Source: Variovorax sp. YR216
GTDB lineage: Bacteria > Pseudomonadota > Gammaproteobacteria > Burkholderiales > Burkholderiaceae_C
Length of the DNA: 64,000 nt
NCBI RefSeq assembly: GCF_900107745.1
Contig: NZ_FNRO01000004.1
Span: 372,001 to 436,000 of the forward strand
Direction of reading: 5' to 3'
The position numbers were made by a program, and so were the translations under genes. Under the pieces are notes generated by a model. The model was not told the DNA's origin, ran no database searches, and saw nothing but the letters and a program-made list of their open reading frames with translations. The stretch's first letter is position 1; each line of letters opens with the position of its first letter. Positions 57,387 to 64,000 of the stretch are shown one piece after another.

Positions 57387-58142
57387 TTACTTGACGTCTT
57401 TCCAGTACGCGGCATTCAAGCGCCAAACAAAAACCACTGCCATGACAAGGAACAGCAGGACCCAGACGCCCACGCGAACGCGCGTGTTCTGCGCCGGCTC
57501 GGCCATCCATTGCATGTAGCTGACGAGGTCGCCCACGGCCTGGTCGTATTGGACCGGCGTCATGGTTCCGGGCGTGATCTGCTCCCAGCCCTTGAACACT
57601 TCGACTTCGTGGCCGTGCGATTCGACCTTGTCGAAAATCGGCCGGCGCTCGCCCTGCAGTTCCCACAGCACATGCGGCATGGCGACGCTCGGGAATGCCA
57701 GGTTGTTCCAGCCCGTGGCCTTGGTCTCGTCACGATAGAAGGTGCGCAGGTACGTGTAGAGGTAGTCCGCGCCGGTGCCGCCATGGCCGGCGCGAGACCG
57801 GGCGACCAGCGTCAGATCGGGCGGAATGCCGCCGAACCACTCCTTCGCCTGGCGCGGATCGATGTTGGCCTTCATGGTTTCACCGACCTTGTCCGTCGCG
57901 AACAGCAGATTGTCCTTGATCTGCTGCTCGGTGATGCCGAGGTCCTGCAATCGGTTGTAGCGCATGAACGCCGCCGAATGGCAGTTGAGGCAGTAGTTGA
58001 CGAAGAGCTTCGCGCCGTTTTGCAGCGCCGCCAGGTCGGTCGTGCGGTTCGGCGCCTTGTCCCAGGGGATGCCTTCTTCCGCGGCATGCGCGCCCGCCAC
58101 GAAACCAAGCGCCGCAATCAACGTGAGGATCAGTTTCTTCAT
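57387..58142 (-). CDS. petC: Cytochrome c1 of the bc1 complex
   Basis: The 251-residue protein starts MKKLILTLIAALGFVAGAHA (signal peptide). It has the heme motif CLNCH (Cys51-His55), the Met ligand region FPSVAMPHVLWEL, and a C-terminal membrane anchor (VGVWVLLFLVMAVVFVWRL). It accepts electrons from the Rieske protein and passes them to soluble or membrane cytochrome c. It is last in petA-petB-petC. Confidence 0.95.
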   Translation of the reverse strand: MKKLILTLIAALGFVAGAHAAEEGIPWDKAPNRTTDLAALQNGAKLFVNYCLNCHSAAFMRYNRLQDLGITEQQIKDNLLFATDKVGETMKANIDPRQAKEWFGGIPPDLTLVARSRAGHGGTGADYLYTYLRTFYRDETKATGWNNLAFPSVAMPHVLWELQGERRPIFDKVESHGHEVEVFKGWEQITPGTMTPVQYDQAVGDLVSYMQWMAEPAQNTRVRVGVWVLLFLVMAVVFVWRLNAAYWKDVK

Positions 58143-58158
58143 TCTTGTGCTCTCCCGG

Positions 58159-59559
58159 TCAGTGGGCCGCGAAGGTCACGCGCTCAGGGACCGGCTTGAA
58201 TTCGCCCAGACGGCTCCACCACGGCATCAGCAGGAAGAAGCCGAAATAGAACAACGTACCAACTTGCGACACGCGCTCGCCGACAGGCGACGGCGGCTGC
58301 ACGCCAAGGTAGGCGAGCACGACGAAGTTGATCACGAAGACGCCGTACATGTACTTGTGCCAGCCCGGACGGTAGCGGATCGACTTCACGGGGCTGTGGT
58401 CCAGCCACGGCAGGAAGAACAGGATGATGACGGCGCCGCCCATGACGAGCACGCCCCAGAACTTGGCATCGATCGACAGCATCATCGCGGCGACACCCAA
58501 AGCCACCACGACGATCAGGCCCTTGAAGATCGAAGGGATGCGCGTCTTCCACACGCCGAACGCCGCGCCTGCGACAACGCACGCGATGAGCGCGTACATC
58601 ATCTCGCTCGTGATGGCGCGAAGCATCGAATAGAACGGCGTGAAGTACCACACCGGCGCAATGTGGTTCGGCGTCTTCAGCGAATCGGCGGGAATGAAGT
58701 TGTTGTACTCGAGGAAGTAACCACCGGCCTCGGGCGCAAAGAAGATCACTGCCGAGAAGATCGTGAGGAACACCACCGTGCCGAAGATGTCATGCACCGT
58801 GTAGTACGGGTGCGACGGGATGCCATCCAGCGGATGACCATCGGGTCCGCGCTTGGCCTTGATCTCGATGCCATCGGGGTTGTTCGAGCCCACTTCGTGC
58901 AGCGCGATCAAGTGCGCAACCACCAGGCCCAGCAGCACCAGCGGAACCGCGATGACGTGGAAACTGAAGAAGCGGTTGAGGGTCGCATCGCTCACCACGT
59001 AGTCGCCGCGGATCAGGATCGCGAGGTCCGGACCGATGAACGGAATGGCCGAGAACAGGTTGACGATCACCTGCGCGCCCCAGTAGCTCATCTGGCCCCA
59101 CGGCAGCAGATAGCCCATGAACGCCTCGGCCATCAGGCAGAGGAAGATGGCGCAGCCGAAGATCCAGATGAGTTCGCGCGGCTTGCGGTAGCTGCCGTAG
59201 ATGAGGCCGCGGAACATGTGCAGGTACACCACGATGAAGAACGCCGAGGCACCCGTGGAGTGCATGTACCGGATCAGCCAGCCCCATGGCACGTCGCGCA
59301 TGATGTACTCGACCGACGCGAAGGCGAGCGCGGCGTCGGGCTTGTAGTGCATCACCAGGAAGATGCCGGTCACGATCTGGATCACGAGAACCAGCATTGC
59401 GAGCGAGCCGAAGATGTACCAGAAGTTGAAGTTCTTGGGCGCGTAGTACTTGCCCCACTGATCGTTCCAGAGCTTGGTCAGCGGGAAGCGGTTGTCGACC
59501 CAGTTGAGGAGCTTCTCGTTCGCCGGCGCGTTGGGGGAGATTTCGTTGAATTCAGCCAT
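58159..59559 (-). CDS. petB: Cytochrome b of the bc1 complex
   Basis: The 466-residue membrane protein has the two heme-b helices (RYMHSTGASAFFIVVYLHMFRGL and NRFFSFHVIAVPLVLLGLVVAHLIALHEVG). The quinol-oxidation motif reads PVWY (APVWYFTPFYSMLRA) in place of the usual PEWY. It catalyses quinol oxidation and quinone reduction in the Q cycle. It is a full-length, unsplit cytochrome b. It lies 10 bases after petA. Confidence 0.96.
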   Translation of the reverse strand: MAEFNEISPNAPANEKLLNWVDNRFPLTKLWNDQWGKYYAPKNFNFWYIFGSLAMLVLVIQIVTGIFLVMHYKPDAALAFASVEYIMRDVPWGWLIRYMHSTGASAFFIVVYLHMFRGLIYGSYRKPRELIWIFGCAIFLCLMAEAFMGYLLPWGQMSYWGAQVIVNLFSAIPFIGPDLAILIRGDYVVSDATLNRFFSFHVIAVPLVLLGLVVAHLIALHEVGSNNPDGIEIKAKRGPDGHPLDGIPSHPYYTVHDIFGTVVFLTIFSAVIFFAPEAGGYFLEYNNFIPADSLKTPNHIAPVWYFTPFYSMLRAITSEMMYALIACVVAGAAFGVWKTRIPSIFKGLIVVVALGVAAMMLSIDAKFWGVLVMGGAVIILFFLPWLDHSPVKSIRYRPGWHKYMYGVFVINFVVLAYLGVQPPSPVGERVSQVGTLFYFGFFLLMPWWSRLGEFKPVPERVTFAAH

Positions 59560-59569
59560 GTCGTTCTCC

Positions 59570-60184
59570 TCAAGCCTTCTTGTCTTCGCCGATCAGGAGG
59601 CGAGAGTCGGAGAGGTACATGTGGGGAGGGACTGGCAGATTGTCCGGCGCCGGCTTGTTCTTGAAGACCCGTGCCGCAAGATCGAAGGTCGAACCATGGC
59701 ACGGGCAGAGGAAGCCACCTTGCCAGTTGTCGGGCAGCGAAGGCTGGGGGCCGGCCTGGAACTTGTCGGTCGGAGAGCATCCGAGGTGCGTGCAGATTCC
59801 GACAACGACGAGGATCTCGGGCTTGATCGAGCGATGCTCGTTGCGCGCGTAAGGAGGAGTGAATTCGTCCGGATTGCGCTTGGACTGCGGATCGGCGAGC
59901 AGCGGATCGAGCTTGGACAGTTCGGCGAGCTGCTCGGGCGTGCGCTTGAGGATCCAAACGGGCTTGCCGCGCCATTCGACCGTCATCTTCTCGCCGGGTT
60001 GCAGGCCACCGATGTCAACCTCTACCGGAGCTCCGGCAGCCTTGGCTCTTTCGGATGGCTGGAAAGTGCTGACGAACGGCACGGCGACAGCCACTCCGCC
60101 CACCGCTCCTGCACAACCCGATGCGATCAACCACGTCCGCTTGCTAGTGTCAACCCGGGCGTGGCCGGCTGCGCTATCACTCAT
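59570..60184 (-). CDS. petA: Rieske iron-sulfur subunit of the bc1 complex
   Basis: The 204-residue protein has a twin-arginine-like basic N-terminus and membrane anchor (SKRTWLIASGCAGAVGGVAVAVPFV). The Rieske cluster motifs are CTHLGC and CPCHGS. It carries electrons from quinol at cytochrome b to cytochrome c1. It is the first gene of petABC, divergent from mscL. Confidence 0.95.
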   Translation of the reverse strand: MSDSAAGHARVDTSKRTWLIASGCAGAVGGVAVAVPFVSTFQPSERAKAAGAPVEVDIGGLQPGEKMTVEWRGKPVWILKRTPEQLAELSKLDPLLADPQSKRNPDEFTPPYARNEHRSIKPEILVVVGICTHLGCSPTDKFQAGPQPSLPDNWQGGFLCPCHGSTFDLAARVFKNKPAPDNLPVPPHMYLSDSRLLIGEDKKA

Positions 60185-60230
60185 GGGGGATCCTCAATGT
60201 TCTTCGCTAAGGTCTTGGGGTCAACCGACG

Positions 60231-60260
60231 ATTGTAGCGGAGCGTAAATCGCGAATTCAA
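60231..60260 (-). promoter_or_regulatory. Candidate promoter of petABC
   Basis: On the minus strand TTGAAT (60260-60255) and TACAAT (60236-60231) are 18 bases apart, about 47 bases upstream of the petA ATG. The hexamers match the sigma-70 consensus well. Confidence 0.55.
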
Positions 60261-60298
60261 TGCAAAGAGACGCGCATAAGCGACACATTGCGTTCGTA

Positions 60299-60327
60299 TT
60301 AATCCCCATCAAACACGCCTCTATACT
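60299..60327 (+). promoter_or_regulatory. Candidate promoter of mscL
   Basis: TTAATC (60299-60304) and TATACT (60322-60327) have 17-base spacing, 38 bases before the mscL ATG. The -10 is good and the -35 is moderate. Confidence 0.45.
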
Positions 60328-60365
60328 GACCAGCCTTTCGCAATTCCGGACACGAGGTACCCGAC

Positions 60366-60788
60366 ATGAGCTTTCTCAAGGAGTTTCGTGAATTCGCCGT
60401 CAAGGGCAACGTGATCGACCTCGCGGTCGGCGTGATCATCGGTGGTGCCTTCGGCAAGATCGTCGAATCCTTGGTGGGCGATGTCATCATGCCGATCGTC
60501 GGCCTGGTGTTCGGCAGGCTCGATTTCTCGAATCTCTATATTCTGCTCGGGCCCAAGCCGGCAAATGTGGCCGATACCCTGGTGGAACTGAAGAAGGCCA
60601 ACATACCGGTGCTGGCTTATGGCAATTTCATCACCGTCGCGGTCAACTTCGTGATTCTTGCCTTCATCATTTTCCTGATGGTCAAGCAAATCAACAAGCT
60701 GCGCAAAACGCAAGAAGCACCGCCGCCGGCAACACCGGAAGACACCGTGTTGCTGCGCGAGATCCGCGACAGCCTCAAGCAGCGCTGA
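60366..60788 (+). CDS. mscL: Large-conductance mechanosensitive channel MscL
   Basis: The 140-residue protein ([47 protein letters not shown]...) has the MscL first pore helix with the Gly-rich [15 protein letters not shown] second helix ([25 protein letters not shown]) and a cytoplasmic helix follow. It is the emergency valve for severe osmotic downshock. It is a single-gene transcript divergent from petABC. Confidence 0.97.
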   Translation: MSFLKEFREFAVKGNVIDLAVGVIIGGAFGKIVESLVGDVIMPIVGLVFGRLDFSNLYILLGPKPANVADTLVELKKANIPVLAYGNFITVAVNFVILAFIIFLMVKQINKLRKTQEAPPPATPEDTVLLREIRDSLKQR

Positions 60789-60809
60789 AGGCCGCTCCGA
60801 CGACGGAGT

Positions 60810-61847
60810 TCAGCCGGATTTCGCCGCCTCGCACGAAAGCGAGCGCGCCATGCGAATCGCCTCGATCAGGCTCGATGCATCGGCGCGTCCGGTCCCCGCG
60901 ATGTCGAACGCCGTCCCATGATCGGGGCTGGTGCGCACGAGCGGCAGTCCAAGCGTCACATTGACGCCCTTCTCCACGCCAAGGTACTTGACCGGGATCA
61001 GGCCCTGGTCGTGATACATCGCGACCACCACATCGAACTCGCCGTTGCGTGCGCGCATGAAGACGGTATCCGGCGCGTGCGGACCATTCGCATCGATGCC
61101 TTCCTCGCGCACCGCCGCGATCGCTGGCGCGATGATGTCCCGCTCCTCGGTGCCGAAGAGGCCGCCCTCTCCCGCATGCGGGTTGAGACCCGCGACACCG
61201 ATCCGTGGCGGCTTGCCGAGGACGGCGGTCAATGAGCGGTGCGTGATCCGCAGCGTCTCCAGAACACCGTCGAACGTCACCGCCTCGATGGCCTGGCGCA
61301 GCGAGACATGGATGCTCACGAGCACGGTCCGCAATTCATCGTTGGCGAGCATCATCCGCACCGGCACGTCGGAAACCGGCCGGCCGAGGTGCACAGCGGC
61401 CTCGGCCTGGAGCAGTTCGGTATGACCGGGGAAGCTGAAGCCAGCCGCGGCCAGTGCTTCCTTGTGCAAGGGCGCGGTCACCATGGCCGCGATGTCACCG
61501 CGCAGCGCGGCGCGGGCAGCCCAGACGACGCAATCGCCGGCGATCCGTCCCGCGGAGGCACTGATCTCGCCGGGCGGAATGGACGCATCCGCCGCCACCA
61601 CCACTTGCATGACCGGCACACAGTTCGGCGGAACGCCAGCCACATCCGCAAGCGATTCAATCTCGACAACGGGCAGTGCGAGAGAACCGGGCGCCGCAAG
61701 CCATCGCGCAGCGCGCCGAACGAGACCGACATCGCCGGCAACGAAGCATCCGCGCATATGGTCGCCCGCATCGCGGAACGCCTTGACGATGATCTCGGGA
61801 CCGATGCCCGCAGGGTCACCCAACGTGACGGCAATGGGATGCGACAC
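60810..61847 (-). CDS. pdxA: 4-hydroxythreonine-4-phosphate dehydrogenase
   Basis: The 345-residue NAD-dependent enzyme belongs to pyridoxal phosphate synthesis. It has VTLGDPAGIGPEI at the N-terminus, MVTAPLHKEAL, FPGHTELL, MMLANDELRTVLVSIHV, GLNPHAGEGG and AMYHDQGLIPVK. The GTG at 61847 (SHPIAVTLGDPAGIGPE) is used; no ATG precedes the conserved start. It follows the Nif3-like gene by five bases, unlike the surA-pdxA-ksgA order of enterics. Confidence 0.95.
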   Translation of the reverse strand: MSHPIAVTLGDPAGIGPEIIVKAFRDAGDHMRGCFVAGDVGLVRRAARWLAAPGSLALPVVEIESLADVAGVPPNCVPVMQVVVAADASIPPGEISASAGRIAGDCVVWAARAALRGDIAAMVTAPLHKEALAAAGFSFPGHTELLQAEAAVHLGRPVSDVPVRMMLANDELRTVLVSIHVSLRQAIEAVTFDGVLETLRITHRSLTAVLGKPPRIGVAGLNPHAGEGGLFGTEERDIIAPAIAAVREEGIDANGPHAPDTVFMRARNGEFDVVVAMYHDQGLIPVKYLGVEKGVNVTLGLPLVRTSPDHGTAFDIAGTGRADASSLIEAIRMARSLSCEAAKSG

Positions 61848-61852
61848 GGTGC

Positions 61853-62626
61853 TCAGGCGGGGTTGTCGATGTCGATGAATTCGTGCGCGAGACCCAGCTG
61901 CTGCGCCACATGGCCCGCCACCGCCGGCGCGCCGTAGCGCTCGGTCGCATGGTGTCCGCAGGCGAGAAATGCGACACCCATCTCGCGCGCGTAGTGAGCC
62001 TGTGGTTCGGAAATCTCGCCCGTGATGAAGGCCTCCGCGCCAGCGGCGATCGCGGCCTCGAAGTAGCCCTGCGCACCGCCGGTGCACCATGCGATGTTTC
62101 TGATCGGCCGGGCGGCGCCCTCGACGAGCGTGACCGACTTGCCGAGCGCCTTCTCCACATGCATGGCCAATGACTTCGCGCTGGCAAAGGACTCGCCGTT
62201 GGCCCGCGCGCCGAGAAAGCCGAGTTCCTGCTCGCCGAAGCGGCCGGTCGAGCCGGCGTGTGCAGCAAGCCCCAGCTTGTCACCGAGCTGCGCGTTGTTG
62301 CCGAGCTCGGGATGCGCATCCAGCGGCAGGTGGTAGGCGAACAGGTTGACGTCATCGCCGAGCAGCAAGCCCAGGCGCTGCCGCATCCACCCGGTCACAC
62401 GGCCATCCTGGCCGCGCCAGAACAGCCCGTGGTGCACGAAGATCGCATCGGCTTCGGCATGGATCGCGGCTTCGATCAACGCGCGGCTCGCGGTCACGCC
62501 GGAAACAATCTTGCGGACCGTGGTACGGCCTTCGACCTGCAGGCCGTTGGGTCCGTAGTCCTTGAATCGTTCGGGAGCCAGCAGCAGATCGAATGCGTGA
62601 AGGAGTTCGTGGCGGGTCGTACTCAT
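61853..62626 (-). CDS. Nif3-like dinuclear metal protein (YbgI/DUF34 family)
   Basis: The 257-residue protein (MSTTRHELLHAFDLLLAPERFKDYGPNGLQVEG...) has the family's metal ligands: IFVHHGLFWRG, FAYHLPLDAHPELGNN, TGEISEPQAHYARE and ACGHHATERYG. The family binds two metal ions; proposals include GTP cyclohydrolase-like or chaperone roles, none certain. Its ATG overlaps the MFS gene stop (ATGA). Nif3-family genes near petABC-sspAB are common in beta-proteobacteria. Confidence 0.92.
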   Translation of the reverse strand: MSTTRHELLHAFDLLLAPERFKDYGPNGLQVEGRTTVRKIVSGVTASRALIEAAIHAEADAIFVHHGLFWRGQDGRVTGWMRQRLGLLLGDDVNLFAYHLPLDAHPELGNNAQLGDKLGLAAHAGSTGRFGEQELGFLGARANGESFASAKSLAMHVEKALGKSVTLVEGAARPIRNIAWCTGGAQGYFEAAIAAGAEAFITGEISEPQAHYAREMGVAFLACGHHATERYGAPAVAGHVAQQLGLAHEFIDIDNPA

Positions 62627-63975
62627 TGCGCCATTGTGGACCCGGCCGGCGCGCCCCGCATGGCATGGCCGCGCGCCGCGAGGGGCAACAGGCCGAGCAC
62701 GAAGCCGAGCACCGCCAGAAGGCCGACGTAGTGCGCTGGCGCCATCGGGTCCTTCTCCAGCCACAGCGTGAGGATCACCGGCGTGAGACCGCCGAAGATG
62801 GCATACGACATGTTGTAGGCGAACGAAAGCCCCGTGAAGCGCACCGCCGCCGGGAAAGCCCGGACACCGGCAATCGGCACCGTCGCGATGGTGCCGACGA
62901 AGAAGCCCACCAGCCCGTAGTGCCACACGAGCGAAGCCGGGGCGCCGGGGAGGCTCGTGTAGAACAAGTAGGTCGTGACGAAAAGGCCGCCCCAGCCGAT
63001 CAACATGACCGCGCGCGTGCCGATCCGATCCGTTGCCCAGCCGACCAGGATGCAGCCGAGCGTGAGCATCAGCGTGGCCACTGCGTTCGCCTCGAGCGCG
63101 AGCGTCGCGGGCACGTGATGAACCTTCTGCAGGTAGGTGGGCGTGTACAGAACCACCACCACGATAGCGGCCGAGAGCACCCATGTCAGCAATGCCACGA
63201 ACACGCTCGCGCCGCGATGCTCGCGCAGCACGGTCTTGAGGGGAAGTTCGCGCGCGACGTTGCGTCGATCCGCGAGTTCCCGGAACACCGGCGTCTCGTG
63301 AAGGAAGCGCCGCAGATAGACCGACACCAGCCCGAAGACCCCACCGAGGATGAACGGGATCCGCCAGGCGAACTCGGCAACCTCGGCCGTCGAGTAGTGC
63401 CTGTTGATTGCCACCGCGACCAGCGAGCCCAGCAGGATCCCGCCCGTGATGCCCGAGGTCAGCGTGCCGACGCCGAAGCCGTAGCGGCGCGCCGGCACAT
63501 GCTCGGCCACGAAGACCCAGGCGCCGGGCATTTCGCCGCCGATCGCAGCGCCTTGCAGCACACGCATCGCAAGCAGCAGCAGCGGCGCGGCCACGCCGAT
63601 GCTGGCGTAGGTCGGCAGCAGGCCGATGACGAGCGTCGGCGCCGCCATCAGGAAGATCGAGAGCGAGAACATGCGCTTTCGGCCGAACTTGTCGCCGAAA
63701 TGCGCGATCACGATGCCGCCCAGCGGACGAGCCAGGTAGCCGGCCGCGAAGATGCCGAAGGTCTGAAGCTGGCGCAGCCAGTCCGGCATATCGGCGGGAA
63801 AGAACAGCGCCCCCAGCACCGTGGCGAAGAAGACGTAGATGACGAAGTCGTAGAACTCGAGCGTGCCGCCGAGCGCCGACAGCGCCAGCGTCTTGTAGTC
63901 GCGGGCACCGAGCGTGCGTGTGGGGGCGGCAGCGGAAGACGCCGAGGCGCCACTGGCATAGGCTTGTGCAGTCAT
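62623..63975 (-). CDS. MFS transporter, metabolite:H+ symporter type
   Basis: The 450-residue protein (MTAQAYASGASASSAAAPTRTLGARDYKTLALSALGGTLEFYDFVIY...) has twelve predicted membrane segments. It has the MHS-subfamily features GGTLEFYDFVIYVFF and LARPLGGIVIAHFGDKFGRKRMF (loop 2-3 signature), then VLQGAAIGGEMPGAWVFVAEH. MHS carriers import organic acids, betaines or similar metabolites with protons; the substrate is not readable. ATG 63975 is used. Its stop overlaps the Nif3-like start. The start is 25 bases from the window edge, so an upstream operon partner may lie outside. Confidence 0.92.
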   Translation of the reverse strand: MTAQAYASGASASSAAAPTRTLGARDYKTLALSALGGTLEFYDFVIYVFFATVLGALFFPADMPDWLRQLQTFGIFAAGYLARPLGGIVIAHFGDKFGRKRMFSLSIFLMAAPTLVIGLLPTYASIGVAAPLLLLAMRVLQGAAIGGEMPGAWVFVAEHVPARRYGFGVGTLTSGITGGILLGSLVAVAINRHYSTAEVAEFAWRIPFILGGVFGLVSVYLRRFLHETPVFRELADRRNVARELPLKTVLREHRGASVFVALLTWVLSAAIVVVVLYTPTYLQKVHHVPATLALEANAVATLMLTLGCILVGWATDRIGTRAVMLIGWGGLFVTTYLFYTSLPGAPASLVWHYGLVGFFVGTIATVPIAGVRAFPAAVRFTGLSFAYNMSYAIFGGLTPVILTLWLEKDPMAPAHYVGLLAVLGFVLGLLPLAARGHAMRGAPAGSTMAQ

Positions 63976-64000
63976 GGGCAAACGAAGAGAAACCGGAGAA

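Noticed and set aside
58159..59559. Possible frameshift or split in cytochrome b
   Set aside because: The reading frame is continuous with all heme ligands and the family length.

Overview
The window is 64 kb of GC-rich chromosome, densely packed with housekeeping genes in long same-strand runs. Gene content and order point to a betaproteobacterium of the family Comamonadaceae, most likely Variovorax or a close relative. The indicators are petABC-sspA-sspB, rplU-rpmA-obgE-proB opposite rppH, ispB-tRNA-Pro-pilBCD-coaE-zapD-yacG, ubiE-ubiJ-ubiB with a Tim44-like gene, and a ubiquinone, bc1 and type IV pilus lifestyle. The genus is inferred from protein character and gene order, not from a search. 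There is no phage, insertion sequence, CRISPR array or rRNA operon.

Layout. 1-18655 is almost all minus strand: a partial bacterioferritin-like gene (plus), CsbD, DUF429, a BLUF photosensor next to folE, an EEP nuclease-nudB-aspS-DUF502-FmdB operon, a sodium:solute symporter, the ubiquinone cluster ubiE/Tim44/ubiJ/ubiB, DUF971 and HIT genes, a 1296-residue FAD/Fe-S dehydrogenase, and serA. 18882-23993 is a plus-strand sn-glycerol-3-phosphate ABC operon, ugpB-A-E-C-Q. 24033-33549 carries a large MscS-type channel, hemA-prfA-prmC-grxD, a cupin, a Lon-like AAA ATPase and a CorC-type protein. 33527-40174 holds a lytic transglycosylase and proS, rppH with a CNP1-like gene, and proB-obgE-rpmA-rplU. 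40362-49991 holds ispB, tRNA-Pro(CGG), pilBCD, coaE, an inserted MBOAT/SGNH-like pair, zapD and yacG. 50011-64000 holds mutT, a DUF815 ATPase, argJ, secA, dciA, tRNA-Thr(TGT), sspB/sspA, petABC, mscL, pdxA, a Nif3-like gene and an MFS transporter.

The most unusual signal is a set of dispersed GC-rich repeats placed exactly between genes of one operon. Several form small open frames: the ATG overlaps the upstream gene's TGA, and the frame's own TGA overlaps the next gene's start. One family also supplies the GAAGG-type ribosome binding site and an ATGAGC start context to the downstream gene (12323-12391, 30479-30541, 34183-34248, 49651-49779). A second, multi-hairpin family sits behind serA, ugpE and ugpC. 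A hybrid of the two lies between argJ and the DUF815 gene. They look like repeats shaped to preserve translational coupling.

Other points worth testing are serA beside a YdiJ/D-2-hydroxyglutarate-dehydrogenase-like flavoprotein, a strong terminator between ugpB and ugpA, an operator-like inverted repeat and degenerate Pho-box-like repeats upstream of ugpB, an orphan O-acylation gene pair inside the pil-coaE-zapD cluster, and possible leaderless starts for hemA and the MscS-type gene.
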